Positions 13,138 to 25,420 of a DNA stretch of 64,000 nucleotides are shown here, one piece after another. A program made the translations under genes and the position numbers. The notes below the pieces were generated by a model. The model was not told where the DNA came from, searched no databases, and saw only the letters and a list, made by a program, of their open reading frames with translations. The stretch is from Sympetrum striolatum (taxonomy: Eukaryota; Arthropoda; Insecta; Odonata; Libellulidae), in assembly GCA_947579665.1 (NCBI GenBank), contig OX388350.1, positions 29,669,393 to 29,733,392 on the forward strand, written 5' to 3'. Position 1 is the first letter of the stretch, and each line of letters opens with the position of its first letter.

Positions 13138-13480
13138 AGGTGATATACGGATCTTGTGGGAGGAGCGGAGGAGACTGGGAGAAGGAGAATTAAGGAATGT
13201 TTCGAGAGATGTACGAGAGATGGCGATTTTTTCGGCCGATTCCGGGAAAGGGTGAAACCGAGACTTCTGATCCACCGTGGGCTCCCGATATCCTTGGACT
13301 TTTATATGTCCCGACCGATGTCTCTGGGAAGGGAAAATGCGTTCTCGATACTGCCGCGGACGATTTGCTCGCTGCCTCTCCGGGGCGTTAAAAACGGCGG
13401 CTGCCCGTTGAGGTAGCGGACGACGTGCTGTGTTCGCCGGGGCCCGTACAAGGGGTTTTACTATGAGTTGGAGGATTTTG

Positions 13481-14559
13481 CGGCGAAATATTGGGTTTCC
13501 ATCGGATAAAGTATTCGAAATATAAATCGAGGAGGCCCCGATTTTGTTCGGTTCGCTACTCGAAATGTTTTATTACTCATCGGATGCCAAACGGGTTTTT
13601 TCCAGTAGATAAATATACCATCACTTATAAAGGGATACCAAAATTTGCTTGTTTCCCCCTTTTATTTTCTGCAGCCAAATACTGAAGAGATTCGTGTAAT
13701 CAAACAGGCAAATCGAAAACTGTGGAATAGCTAATAATAAAGAGAAGTATAATCTTTATTCAACTCTTGTCAACAACGACTTCGAATCATTGACCTAATC
13801 TTTCCTTAAACTTCTGACAAAGGTAGCACAAACAACAAAAGTTGCATGATAAATTATTAAGCTGCATACATTTTACCGAGTAAACATATACGACTTTCGA
13901 TAAAGAATATCCTTCCTAAGGAAGCTTCCTTCAACCAGTTTACAATAATGTTAGGCTAAGGAGACGATTAAATAGCAATAAATTAATGAACTTTAATTAA
14001 AATTCCTAAGAGAGCGATTCAAACCGGTTACTTTCAAGCCAAAATTAACTGCACTTGGAGAGCCTGGAATGATTCTCGAAACACAATTACCAACGACGTA
14101 AAAACAAAGGCTCTGAACCAGAATCGGTATTTTTTATTTCTAGACTATCTATCCTATGGATTCCCTAGATTTACCCTTGATGAGGGCCGCACCCTTGTTG
14201 GTATTCACATTTGTTGTAATTTTGCACGATTTTTTTCCATTCTTTAATATATTTAGCTGTTATTATATAAAATTATTCGTAAGATAAAGATGAGAAAGAA
14301 CTATATCGGTTTTATTTATATATCTAATAATTCGTCACTAGCACTAAATTATAATCTCGTTTTGGTGACTGGATGTCAAAAAATCCAAAAATCTATGTAT
14401 TTCCCTGTATCGGGGATTTTAAACATCACCAACCATCGAATTATCTCCTCCATTTTGGCTTCCAGCCACTGACGTCGCTTCCGCTGAAAATTCCATATCC
14501 ATCCAACAGCTCATCACCGAATGCGCAAAATATTTTACTCCGAACAGTCACGAGGGAGT
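13481..14559. other. AT-rich non-coding stretch
   Basis: I see no gene, repeat or clear regulatory structure here. Confidence 0.45.
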
Positions 14560-14840
14560 CCGTCATCGGTTACGCACTCATGATTCCCGAGGGGACTTCC
14601 GCTCGCCCCCGATGGAAGTCGCATTGGGCGACTCATTTGTTTGCCCGGAACCGATGGAGATGTTTCTGGGAAGTTCCATCATTCGATCCACGGAAAATTC
14701 CCTCCGAGGAGAAAGGAGTAAAGGGGAAGCGGTGCTTTTTATATCCGCTCTCCTTTCTCTTTGCCCTTCTCACGACCCGGTCACGAACGCACGGAGTCGA
14801 TCGCATTGAGACGCGAAGAAGGATTTTGAAGGGGAAATAG
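14560..14840. promoter_or_regulatory. Small GC-rich island
   Basis: A CG-rich block has overlapping open frames on both strands (up to 155 codons), best explained by base composition. No family resemblance is seen. It may be a regulatory element, inferred only from the contrast with its AT-rich flanks. Confidence 0.2.
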
Positions 14841-17159
14841 CTAGCGAATGAGTTTGCGATGACTTTTGACCGAAAACATGGAAGAATCCTGTGATTATTC
14901 ATCCGCCCGCACGATGAGAAGAATTTTATAATATAATAACATTGAGCTAGCGTGACGAAAAATGAAAATTATTCTTAAATTATTTTACTTCTTAAAGCGT
15001 TGCAGATTAGCGTCTCCTCCTTACCCAATCACTAGAAGTTCTTCAACAATTGATGCTCTAATTCGATATGCGAAATTGTTACTTCGTGGAAGGCCAAAAT
15101 AATGAAAAAGAATTACTTTGTACAATTCCACTGAATTAAATTCTTAAATTATATTTTGTGGAAGTGTACAAAGTGATTTTTTCGAATATGATGTCATAAT
15201 TCATTAATGATTCACCATAAGAGACCATTTATACAGTGTTCAGTAGCGATCTCAAATACTTCCAGACATGACTCCACTAATTTCGAATTTCCTTAACGAT
15301 ACTCCACACGGCTGTTTGCGACAATCTTTACTAGTAATTGAAATTTTTAAGAATGTAATATTTCTACATTACATTCTTAGAAATGGTAAGATATGTTTTT
15401 CTACAGTGCAAATTTTATTTCGCGCTCCAATGAAGGCTTGTTTTATTTTGCTCAAAAGCGTTTTGGTCGGCATAGAAAAGAACTACCAAAACATGCAACA
15501 ATGTGGAAAAGGTCCACAACTTTCTCTTAATCGACTACTATAATCTTCTTAAAATAGAGAAAAGTTATTTGAAATTCATCGATCATTTTTACCGATCAAA
15601 AACTGTACTAATCATTGTTCAAAATTAGTCTCGAATTTTGCTAAAAGTTTCATCTGATATAAAAGAAGGTATTTGAAATCATGGGGTATCTTTCACATTA
15701 GAATAGGATAACTTATGGTTGCAATTAATAAATATATAAATTAGAAATATTTCTCTATATCTTTTGTTATAATTGTTTCCAGTAGAATAAAGTCGACAAA
15801 TATTCCTCCAAAATTTGATTTCACCAATAAATAATCACTATATAATTATCGAGAGAAGAGAGAATGCATCGTTAAATCATTGTGAAACACTGCACTTCCA
15901 GTATACACGATGTATTAAGCAAAATTGTCGTATCTTATTAATTTTGGCCTCTACAAATTTTTAATGTAGTTTCACGATGTAACGGGGATTCTGAAAATTG
16001 GAATTTCAGTAAAAGAATTCAATTTTATAAATCATAGTGTCCCTACTAAAAAAATCTCCTAGTTTCTCACAACATTATTCCTTGATATTAGAAGAATAGC
16101 TTGTCCTGAAAAAATCTAACCAGGAAATTATCACAAGAACATTTATTCTTTTTCAGTTTTATTTTAAATTATTTATTCATTCTTGGCTGCTTTTATTATT
16201 TGAATCGCTCAACACTTGTCCAGTTATTGGAAATCCATTGCAAAAATAGCAGAGCGCATGCAGAGAAAATCTTTCAGATAGATCTGCAATTTCACCAACT
16301 CAAACTCACTGAGAGTAATGACTAAATATGTGATATCTAGAGATTATGTGGTGTAAACCCCCTATTATCATATTTTTTGCGTCATTTAAAATTTTCTAAA
16401 TAGGTTAAATATAGGCTCTTTGAGCTTTTATTTTGGTAAACATCAAGCGTGAGTTGGTGACGAAATATTTTATTGCCCCCTTATGAAGCTTTTATCTTAC
16501 TTCAATACTTTTTTAGATGTAATAGATTTCCCGTTGAAACTGATAATATCCATTTTTATAACCAAATAGCGATATATAATATATTTGATGAATTAATCAA
16601 ATTTCGCACGTTGATTGGTTGGAAGAATACAGATTTTTGTGGTCACCAGCTCCAACAATACGTCACCAATAAGGTACTTTGGAACAGTTATTACCACAGT
16701 GATTCATTATACACGATCAATGACAATGGTTTGATAATTTTCCAGAAAGTTAATAAGTTCTTATTGATGATTGCTTCCCATAAAGTCTCACCTTCAGCTA
16801 TCGATTCCATAAACACGATATTTGACTTTGAAAATGTGGTCGTATAATTTCTATATTTTAAATTAAATCTGGAAAGAATCGCGATTCGCTATTAGCACCT
16901 TGTGGCAGTATAATTACTCTAATATCTCATCAAAAAGCGAATTTCTTGCACGGAAACTGCTAGTTTTTCTGGTCGATGCAACATTTAATGACAGATTTTA
17001 AGCAGAAACTCGGAGGAAAAATAAAACTAAGTAGAAAAAGTAAAAGTACATTTTTGTGCCAATTATTATAAATTTCTTCCTAGTCCGACTATCTCAAATC
17101 GATCACACTGCAATTAAAATATCCTCCATCAGCTGAATCGATCAGTCCGTATTGCACGA
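14841..17159. other. AT-rich stretch with one hairpin and one long weak open frame
   Basis: Apart from the hairpin at 15349-15378, the only item is an open frame of 124 codons at 16473-16847. It begins with TTG, not ATG, and has an acceptor-like TACTTTTTTAG before 16515. Its translation matches no family I recognise, and chance ORFs of this length are possible in 64 kb. Confidence 0.35.
15349..15378. repeat. Perfect 11-bp inverted repeat (hairpin)
   Basis: AAGAATGTAAT (15349-15359) and ATTACATTCTT (15368-15378) are exact reverse complements around an 8-base loop. One more T-A pair closes the outside. Function is unknown; it could be a small foldback relic. Confidence 0.75.
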
Positions 17160-17880
17160 ATCGAGGCCGAAATGAAGGGAACCACCCAACAAACATCGAC
17201 GGCTGCGAGGGTCCCCCGGGAGGGAACAACACGATATTTTCGGCTCGGAAACACAAAATCCTACCATTTAATCGCGCTTCAAAAGATTACCGAGAGAAGG
17301 GTTGGGAGGGCGGCGCGGCACCAAAGGGCCGACCAACCTCCGCCCGACAGTTCGCGTGTTCGAGGAGAGAGACCAACGAGGGAAGAGGAGTGTGAATCCG
17401 CGGAGGAAAAAAACGCGGCGTCTAATTGCGTGCCTGGAGAAAGAGGAACTATGCATCCGTACTAGCGTATCGTGAGATGGCATCGGGAGACGAACTCACA
17501 CGGTTCGGGAAGAAAGATGGGGAAGTAGAGGAAGGGATTCTGTTTTTCTCCTCGGAAGGGGTTATAGGGGAAGGGGTGGGATCGATCGAAGGCTTCGAAC
17601 CTTTCTTCCCACGATCCACCCACACAAAATCCCTCCATCATTTCCCCTACCCCCGAACCCTAGAGCCCACCTCCACCACCACGCTGCGAAGCTTCCCATT
17701 CGGCCCTCCGGCGAAGCTACCCTCCCGCCTTCCTTACATGACCACACCCCCGCGCTTTCCTTCCCCTCCTGCCCCCGCAGCCGCCCCCTCCCCCCGCGTA
17801 ATCTGCCCCCCCCCCACGAAGGTAGGATACCCCCTCCTTCTTTCTCTTAAGGCAATCTCTTCGCCACGTCTTCCCTGAGC
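17160..17880. promoter_or_regulatory. GC-rich island ending in a long pyrimidine tract
   Basis: The left part (17160-17480) is CpG-rich. The right part (about 17590-17880) is strongly cytosine-rich, so the minus strand is a guanine-rich purine tract. Open frames on both strands look compositional. It is a candidate promoter or enhancer block, by contrast only. Confidence 0.25.
17763..17795 (-). other. Potential G-quadruplex on the minus strand
   Basis: Cytosine runs of 4, 5, 5 and 6 are separated by 5, 7 and 1 bases on the plus strand, so the minus strand meets the G-quadruplex pattern. A further run of 10 cytosines follows at about 17806-17815. Confidence 0.55.
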
Positions 17881-18651
17881 AGCTTTTACTGTCCTTTTAG
17901 GAGAGTTCTCCTTCGGTGTTTACTACCGTAAAAATCCTTTTCAGCCGCACTTTTCTGTCCGGATAATCGTTTAACTGGTACAAATTATCGTTTTGAATGT
18001 TTAATACTTTACGGTGCTCATGATTTGACACAGGGTGAAATTCACCGAGGGAATTTTGTTGTGAAGATCACCTAAATCGTTTGCATCTATGATAATGAAC
18101 GGAAATCTTTATCTAGTCTTCCCCGAATTATTGCTTCAATCGACTCTTAACCTCTAGAGGCATTAATTTACGATCCCACAAAGTATTTTTCGGTGGCTCC
18201 TAGGTCTATTCCTGCATTTATGACCTTCCTTTTCATTGATCCCCTATCGATTCGTGCAAAGCCCTCTCCAGCTATCTTTCTCTTCTTTCGCACATCAACT
18301 AGTGCAACAACCATTCGAATAGCTTCATGTAATGAGTATTCACAACCCAAAGTGAAAAAAATTTCTTCTGCAAATGATTTCCTAATAGAAACTCAATACT
18401 GCATAATTCTCAATCTACAGCTGATGAAAGACACCATTAAGCGACTGATAACTAAACTCTTAAAATAACACAATGCAACATGGGGTAAGTAACATTGGCA
18501 TAATTATATGTCTTTTGTTGTATTTTCTGCGATGAATTCGGCAGTGTTTGTGAAAATTCTCAACCACGCACAGTTTTAGAAAATTTTGCACAAACATAAA
18601 AAACGATGATATTACTTATTTTATTAATTATAATTAACCCCAAACTTAATG

Positions 18652-18697
18652 TCATCCAATTTTTTCCGCAAAAGTTTAATTAAAAAAAATTGGATGA
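18652..18697. repeat. Perfect 14-bp inverted repeat
   Basis: TCATCCAATTTTTT (18652-18665) and AAAAAATTGGATGA (18684-18697) are exact reverse complements with an 18-base loop. It could be the relic of a small foldback transposon. Confidence 0.75.
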
Positions 18698-21541
18698 GAA
18701 CATTTTGATTTTTATTGTACTTATTCCCATTAAAAGTTGAAGAACAGCTTATAAAGTGGAAAAGCGAATTGTTTCCATAATAGCGGAAAATAAATCGAAC
18801 TTATGCCTACTTAAATTGTTGCTTAGGACTGCTTAACTGGAATGTATCACGATAAAATTTCTCTATTGCAATCAACCGTTCTTTTCTCCGAACATATTTT
18901 ACCCATTTGCTGCTTTCTAAATATTTTCCTCTTCAAAAAACCTTTCCTTCATTATTGTGTAATCTCTTAATGTACTTAATGCATTGCATGCAGATTACCA
19001 TCCGTCTTTTTCTTGCTCAAAAGAAACTTGCATCAGGGAACAACAGAGATGAGAGACGTTTCCCTTGATTCGTCTCCATTTCTCACCCTGCACCATTCAT
19101 TCATTATCCTTTAAAGATTCCCTTTTAGTATTTGGAACAGTTACCTCTTCATCACTCGGTACTTTCCCATCCAGAACCATCGTTTAGCTGGTATCAATCA
19201 CCCCAGAGTTTTCAGGGATAAGAAGAAGAATTATTAAATCCATCAGCGGGTCCTTTCACGCCTTTCCTACGTTTCGAAAGCGAGCCTTGGACGTTGATGG
19301 CCGTGTGGCAACAAAGGAGAGCCATGGCAATTTTTGTAATTTGGATATTGAAGGGAACGCGGAAAATTATATTAAATTATAACCTCGCGTTTTGTGTTCC
19401 TGAAGGATGGGGTAATGCAGATTACACGGTGAATCTACATTTTTTGTACGCTTCGAAAAGTGCTCGTCGACATAATCTTTCATTATTTTGATCACGTAAA
19501 CTTCTTATTTAAGTAATAGTTGATTATCATCTTCTCCTTGGATGCTGAATATATTGCCGGTCGCTTCCCTTTGTCGATCTCATGGTGCATTATAAAATCC
19601 GCTACAGAATCCCCAGTTACCCGTAAACTTAACAAAAAATGCAGTTCCTAAATTCGGTCTTGGCTGCAGAGAATCGTACCCTATCACTGAGACAGTGGAC
19701 ATCTTAACTTCCATAAGATCAACGAATATGCAAAGCTCTCTCAATTTCTGCTTACTGCAAACATTTCTGGATATTGAAATTCTCTTTCTATAAAAAAGAT
19801 ATTGCCTGCACTTCCTCCTCTTCAATACATTCTATTATAAAATATATTTCTTGCATTGTACATCCACCTTTAATCTTTTTCATCTTATTCTCATGGATAT
19901 GGTTCATGGAAAAGAACGGATATTATTTACATATCCATAGTGAATTAATCCATGTAAATATTCGTAAATTTGCATGTTCGTAGACTGCCTTCACAGGGTC
20001 TTCTCCCACACATTTGATCGTATTTTAACATTTTTTCGTGTAATAATAAATACTGAGCAGTTTTCCATAAAATATATAATTCACTTGATACGCTGAGCTC
20101 AAAACTTTGTTGCCTCCACTTCTCACAATTTTTCGGAGTTTCATAGATGGAACTAAGATAGCTTTCACAGCCCAAATCTTTAATCATTAAAGACAATTTC
20201 AAACCATATCAGGAAGTTCGATGAGCTGAATGTATTTGCTCTTCCGATTCTTTATATTACTCAACTCATGAAGTTTACTATATATACAGATACTATAAAT
20301 AGGACAGAGATGCAGTAACCTTACAAGGTAATGCATATCTGCTCTGCATCATGTACAAGGTATAAATTTTAATTCACCTCTCTCTTGCGAAATGAGTTCT
20401 TCAGAAGTAAATTTTGAGGAGTTGAAAGTTTTTCAATTGGAATTTGAAAATATTCCATATTATATTAACCTGATAGCTTATTTATCGATAAAAATTAATG
20501 TGGTATCTTTTTTAGAATTTTCTTCACGATTTTGGCAATATCATCAGCTTTCTTCTTCCAAATTTCCGCTCTTGGAGCTGAATATCCCCTTGTTTTGAAA
20601 TCCACCTCATTCAGCCTATTGTCTCACTCACCACCACTGCTTTCCCCGGCGGTGCTATTCCTCCTCGTAGACCCAAACCGGGGACTCTACCAATCTTCCA
20701 ATCTCCATTCATCCCTTCTCTATAATTTGGAAACCGACTGTGGGATACGTTTGGGTGCAGCATTTGTCTCAATGGCACAAGAAATGTCAGAGCAAATAGC
20801 TTATTTCCGTCTGTCCATATGGAGGGAATTCATCCCTTTCAATTGCGTGAAGAGTTCGACATTTTTTACCTCGCGTGCGTATGATGACAAGGGATCTATG
20901 GGAGTGAGAAAAGTCTCGTATCTCACACACAGACTCAAATAGGTAAGGTTTGTTCCATTTAATCAATTTCTCACCGTCTCCTGCGCTCTTTAATTTCGAT
21001 CCGGTCCCAGGCTCCCAAAAATAAACTCTTCTCTTATCCGGGAAAACATCATTTGTTCTCCACTTTATCACTCGTGGCAAAGTAAGGTGACGTTGACAAG
21101 GTGAGGATTTATTTTCATTGGTAAATCTTTTAGCTCCAAAGAGGAAGGCATGTTTACAGCCCGGTTAAATAAGCGATTCGGCAAGAAGAATGCAATAAAT
21201 TGTGGAATAATTTGGAAGGGAATTTTCAGGAGTGGAAGACCAATGAGGTGGATGGCATGTTTATGGACTGAGGAAATTCATATCATTGATATGTCGTTTC
21301 ATTTATGCGGGATGTATGTTTCAGCTGGAGCTAAGAAAATAATCTTTTGCCAGAATAGATGCTGAATTTAAGGAAAGGATTATTCGGGGGGCCTTTCATT
21401 TGCAAAAATACAGAGCAAGTTTATCACTGACATATATTTAAAAAAATAAATGTGCCCTTTTGAATGAATAAATATTCAACAATGGGAAGGAATAGTTAGA
21501 AAATCTAACGTAGAGTTTCAACTAGTCAAACTATACTACCA

Positions 21542-21557
21542 ACTAGTCATGACTAGT
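21542..21557. repeat. Perfect 16-bp palindrome
   Basis: ACTAGTCATGACTAGT reads the same on both strands. Another AACTAGTC lies just upstream at about 21520. It could be a protein-binding site or a decayed inverted-repeat element. Confidence 0.75.
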
Positions 21558-22469
21558 AGGTTTACGACAAGATTAACTGGCCACTTACGTTGACGTCCTT
21601 ATTAATAATAGTTCAACAACTCTTTTGTCCTTACAAAAGACGAGCAAATCTTGTTACCATCATATTTACTGCCAAAATAACTTAATTTTTAATTGCATTG
21701 GTTTGAAATTAGCTATCCTTAATATTTCAGATATATTTAGCAAAAATAAAAACATGAACTGATAAACTTTTTTTAAGATCAGCTCAAATGCAAGGATCAT
21801 ACAAGAAAATTTACCAATGGATTTAGCAACACAGATTTAGGAAAGAGTAATCCTATATTCTTAAAGGAAAATCAATTATTTTCATACTGCTGCTGTTGAT
21901 GTACTATGATATGCTTATGATATCAACGTCTTAAAGAGGTAAAATACAAGAGCAGTGATTTCAAAAACAGAAAACGTTATGAGCATCGATGCACTTCATC
22001 ATGTAAGAAATCATTTAAGCTTTTCCTTCTCTCTCGTGGTTCTTCCTCGATTTTTAGTTTTCTTGTGTATATACTTTTTGGCTGTCTTTTAATCGTCAAA
22101 ACATACCATAAGAAAACATTGATTTTTATATTTTACCAAATTACGGTTGTTATTATCAGTATTGATTTAAAAAATCTTTTCGTTATTGTGGAGATCTTTA
22201 AGTTCTACAAGAATTATTCCATGCAGATCTTTTGCAATTTACTATTTGTTTAACATTTCTTTTACAATTTTTAATGCCTCAAATTCTAACTTGCTTGGGT
22301 AATTAAACAGCCTCATCACGAATTCGCTCTTGATGGTTTTTCAAATCTGAGAGCTTTAACGCCCACGCCCGCTACCTGCTTATGGTCAAAAGGGTTTCCT
22401 CCTAACCTCTAACGATGCCTTACTTTGTCATTGATACCTTAATTACCACACCCTCATAATTTGCATGTA

Positions 22470-23150
22470 AGTGCTCATCGACCACCGATCCCACAGGGGA
22501 ACGCCAAATTGCGAGGCCTCTCCAGTTGCTACCCGATCCGGGTCCTCCTCCTGGCCCTCCCACCCAAGGGCTTCCAGGATCCCTGCACCCGTTGATCGGA
22601 GCATACATCACCCGCGAATCGACGCATTGATTCCGGATTCATTTCACTCCGACGGTGAGGCCCAAAAGAGCGGAGAAGTTACACGCCGTCGGCTTGAGTT
22701 AAGAGGCCCGGGCCTATCATTTATTAGAGCCAACCGAGGCGGAGTTAGATGGACGCCGGGGGGGATAACAGTGAGGTGGAGGTCAGGAGGAGGAGGTCAG
22801 AGAACATTCCAACGGGAGAAGAGACGTCCAATCAAAAGATTTCTCTCGAGCACTCATCCTCTGTCTTTTTTAGACGCCGCCCTTCCGATGGTCCATCCCT
22901 TTTGTGGAGGGGCCCTCGGGAGGGCCGGGGGCGGTGAGCACCCAGGGTGCTTTCTCTCCCACGCATCGCTGTGTCCGCGGGCAGCCATTCCGATCGCCCC
23001 CGCAGTGCCCCCTCTAATGGAGATGCCTCTCGAGTGGGAGGATGTGTGGGAACGACAATTAAGGGTATTGCACAGCGACTGTCGTCACCGAGTCCTAAAC
23101 GTCGCTTCCAGAGATTTCAACGGGCGATAGGGCTCGGTGTAAGTATACAC
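22470..23150. promoter_or_regulatory. GC-rich island
   Basis: A CpG-rich block contains a perfect GGCCCGGGCC palindrome at about 22707-22716 and a guanine-run cluster at 22909-22931. A 219-codon frame spans much of it, but a second long frame and minus-strand frames overlap it, and no domain is visible. I read it as a regulatory island rather than a gene. Confidence 0.25.
22909..22931 (+). other. Potential G-quadruplex
   Basis: Guanine runs of 4, 3, 3 and 5 are separated by 5, 1 and 2 bases, meeting the usual pattern. Confidence 0.5.
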
Positions 23151-23413
23151 CCGGAAACCACAATACCTAGAGCACGCTGGAATGAATCTTTTAGAATAGA
23201 AAGTACGATAGACTGATTGGCAGTGAGAACTCATCGAATCGAAAAGAGGAGTCTACTCGATCGTTTAATTTGGGAACTGAGATTGACAGAAGTGTAAAAC
23301 CTTGTATAACATATTATTCCAATGGTAAAGATCCTCCATATCAAAGTTGATTTAATTTTTGCCATTAATAACAACTAAATAAAAAACTTGGTGTTTTCTG
23401 CAGATATTTATTG

Positions 23414-23450
23414 AACGATAGCTTTCGATTATTAAAATCATCACCAGGTT
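23414..23450 (-). ncRNA. Hammerhead-ribozyme-like core, degraded, minus strand
   Basis: On the minus strand the order is AAC (5' side of stem I), a CTGGTGA core (consensus CUGANGA, so the A is changed to G), one extra T, GATT and AATC arms of stem II with a 5-base loop, then GAAA, then GCTATC, then GTT, which can pair with the first AAC. Stem III does not form well. The altered core makes activity unlikely. It looks like the 3' relic of a retroelement, possibly Penelope-like, whose members are known to carry hammerheads. Just downstream on the plus strand (about 23470-23505) a similar but poorer core occurs in the opposite direction. Confidence 0.2.
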
Positions 23451-23973
23451 GTTGTGAATGTAGAGTACCAGATGATGATCGTAGTAATTGAAACTGGTCT
23501 TTGAATGAAAATCTGTGGAAAATACTAAGTTTTCCTTTTAGTTGTTTTAAGTGGTGTCCAACAAAGTTTGGCCGAAACATTTGGAGTTTATTCTGACAGC
23601 TTTAGATTATTTATTTTATGTTAAATTTGAGGAAAATAAATTATCTGCGGTTTAGAATCAAGATTCCTAGTATACCTTGCTAAATGAAATACAATTAATA
23701 TTTATTTTGGTACCCAGTATAGATACATATCCTCTACATACTTTATCACCTATACAAAAATCATTTTCGGCGTTAACCATGTATATGTAGCATAACTTGG
23801 AGAAAGCAGTTAATGAAATTATCCAAAAAATTATAACTTTTTATCCTAAATTTCATGCGGTCAATTTATAACTATTTAACGGCAAAACAATTTCACATGT
23901 AAATTACCTGTTTCAGAAAACTAATTTATACATTGAAGTTTTACCCCCAAGTTTGTTCTAGAGAACCTATTCA

Positions 23974-24043
23974 TTAACACGGTTGATTGTATACACCGTG
24001 TTAAACTGTAGAAATAGATCGAGTACACCGTGTTAAGCTGTAG
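23974..24043. repeat. Small inverted plus tandem repeat
   Basis: A 20-bp word at 23992-24011 recurs at 24024-24043 with one mismatch (32-bp period; both contain TACACCGTGTTAA). A perfect 10-bp inverted repeat pairs TTAACACGGT (23974-23983) with ACCGTGTTAA (23995-24004). Function unknown. Confidence 0.75.
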
Positions 24044-24434
24044 TACTTAAAAGTTATTTACTAACGAAATTTGTTATTTATAAAGATGACATATTTTACA
24101 GTTTTTTAATGCTAAATTTAATAGAAAAATTTGTGATTTTCTTTGCAAAAACTGGACTACTATCGAAGTTTATGTTGAATCATATAAATATGAATATATA
24201 CTTTAGATCAAACCTTTGCATACAAAATATTCACCTATTCTGCAAAAATGTTTAATAATTCAATAATCATCGAAATGAAGGCATGATCATAGTTTATCAT
24301 TCCATTTCACAAGTGTGAGTTACTAAAACTTTAACAAATTTCTCGAAATCCTTAGAAGATGTTTATTTTAAGATTAATTTTATAAGTTATACGTATCTTA
24401 AGAATAATCAAAGCTAAAAATTGATTATTGATAA

Positions 24435-24458
24435 CTATTCAGATGAATTTCTGAATAG
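24435..24458. repeat. Perfect 9-bp hairpin
   Basis: CTATTCAGA (24435-24443) and TCTGAATAG (24450-24458) pair around TGAATT. Confidence 0.6.
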
Positions 24459-25395
24459 AGGATATAATGCTGAGAATACTGATTCATTCGCTTTCTGAAT
24501 TTTTAATATTTGAATTTTTTAATATTTAATCGCTAATGAAGTGAGCAGATAAGGGTGCAGTATTTTGTGCAAAATATTAAGATGATTTAATGCCTAATCT
24601 GTATTACTCATACGTAAATAACTCTAAAAACAATCCTTTCCCAATTTTTTTCAATTTTAGGAAAAAAATCACCACGATTTTTCGGCTTAATTGGGAGCTT
24701 AGGGGCTTTATAAATCCAATCTTAAGCTTAATGACGGATTCTCAAACTCTTATCTAGTTCAATATCAAGAGTAATGCTTACTCTATGATCAGTTTAAATT
24801 TATCATCAAAAGTAAATGTAAAAGCAATTACTTGAAACCAATCTAATTCCAGCTGTGGTATTGTTATCCAGAAAATTAGCATGAAATATATATAGCATAA
24901 AAAATTTCGAGACCTGAATTGGCGTAACTAAAGATGACTATCGTAATGGAATTGAGGAAAGATCAAAAGACATTTTTAGATGGCCTCTATTGATTTGGAT
25001 TTTCGTGAGAGTGAATTTTATTAATTAGAGATTTAAAAATACGACAGCAATCTTGAAACGGTTCAGTGGCTTTCCAAGGAATAGGGAAATTTTACTCCTA
25101 GTCGAAGGCTCCAAGTTCGCAAAAAGTGTTAATGTCGTAGGAGAAATCCTTTTGAATTTCCTCCTCGACAAAAAGCTTATCCACACATCTCTTTCTTTTC
25201 AAAGAAGCATTAAAATTCAAGTAATGTAAGCTATAAGTCAAGATAAAGCACGACCAGGAATTACCCTTTGGACAGGGTTCACAGCTGTCCTGTTTTTCTA
25301 AATATTTAACGTCAACATTTTAGCAACGCCATAGTAGAAATATTTTTATGATATGGCAAAAAAGTCTAAATAGATCTAAAAAGATTTCTGTAGAT

Positions 25396-25420
25396 GATAA
25401 GGATCTAATAGATCCTTATC
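25396..25420. repeat. Perfect 11-bp hairpin with 3-base loop
   Basis: GATAAGGATCT (25396-25406) pairs exactly with AGATCCTTATC (25410-25420) around AAT. The very short loop makes this a strong cruciform or RNA hairpin. No function can be assigned. Confidence 0.75.

Larger units (their letters stand above)
12202..13480. promoter_or_regulatory. GC-rich island, candidate promoter region
   Basis: This is the largest GC-rich island in the window. It contains purine runs (12360-12440), a TATAAAAG box on the plus strand (12517-12524), two splice-donor-like sites on the minus strand (12850 and 12663), a long pyrimidine tract (about 12925-13040) and a guanine-run block (13111-13137). Together these fit a CpG-rich promoter with untranslated first exons on the minus strand. 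No start site can be fixed from sequence alone. Open frames here occur on both strands and match no family I recognise. Confidence 0.3.
17881..22469. other. AT-rich stretch with scattered inverted repeats
   Basis: No gene is recognisable. It holds the inverted repeat at 18652-18697 and the palindrome at 21542-21557. An open frame of 136 codons at 20532-20942 starts with a non-ATG codon, overlaps a minus-strand frame and resembles nothing I know, so I do not call it. Confidence 0.4.

Noticed and set aside
20532..20942. 136-codon plus-strand frame
   Set aside because: It has no ATG at the start, an overlapping minus-strand frame and no recognisable domain.
22471..23130. 219-codon open frame
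   Set aside because: It overlaps two other plus-strand frames in a GC island, starts without a convincing context and shows no recognisable motif.
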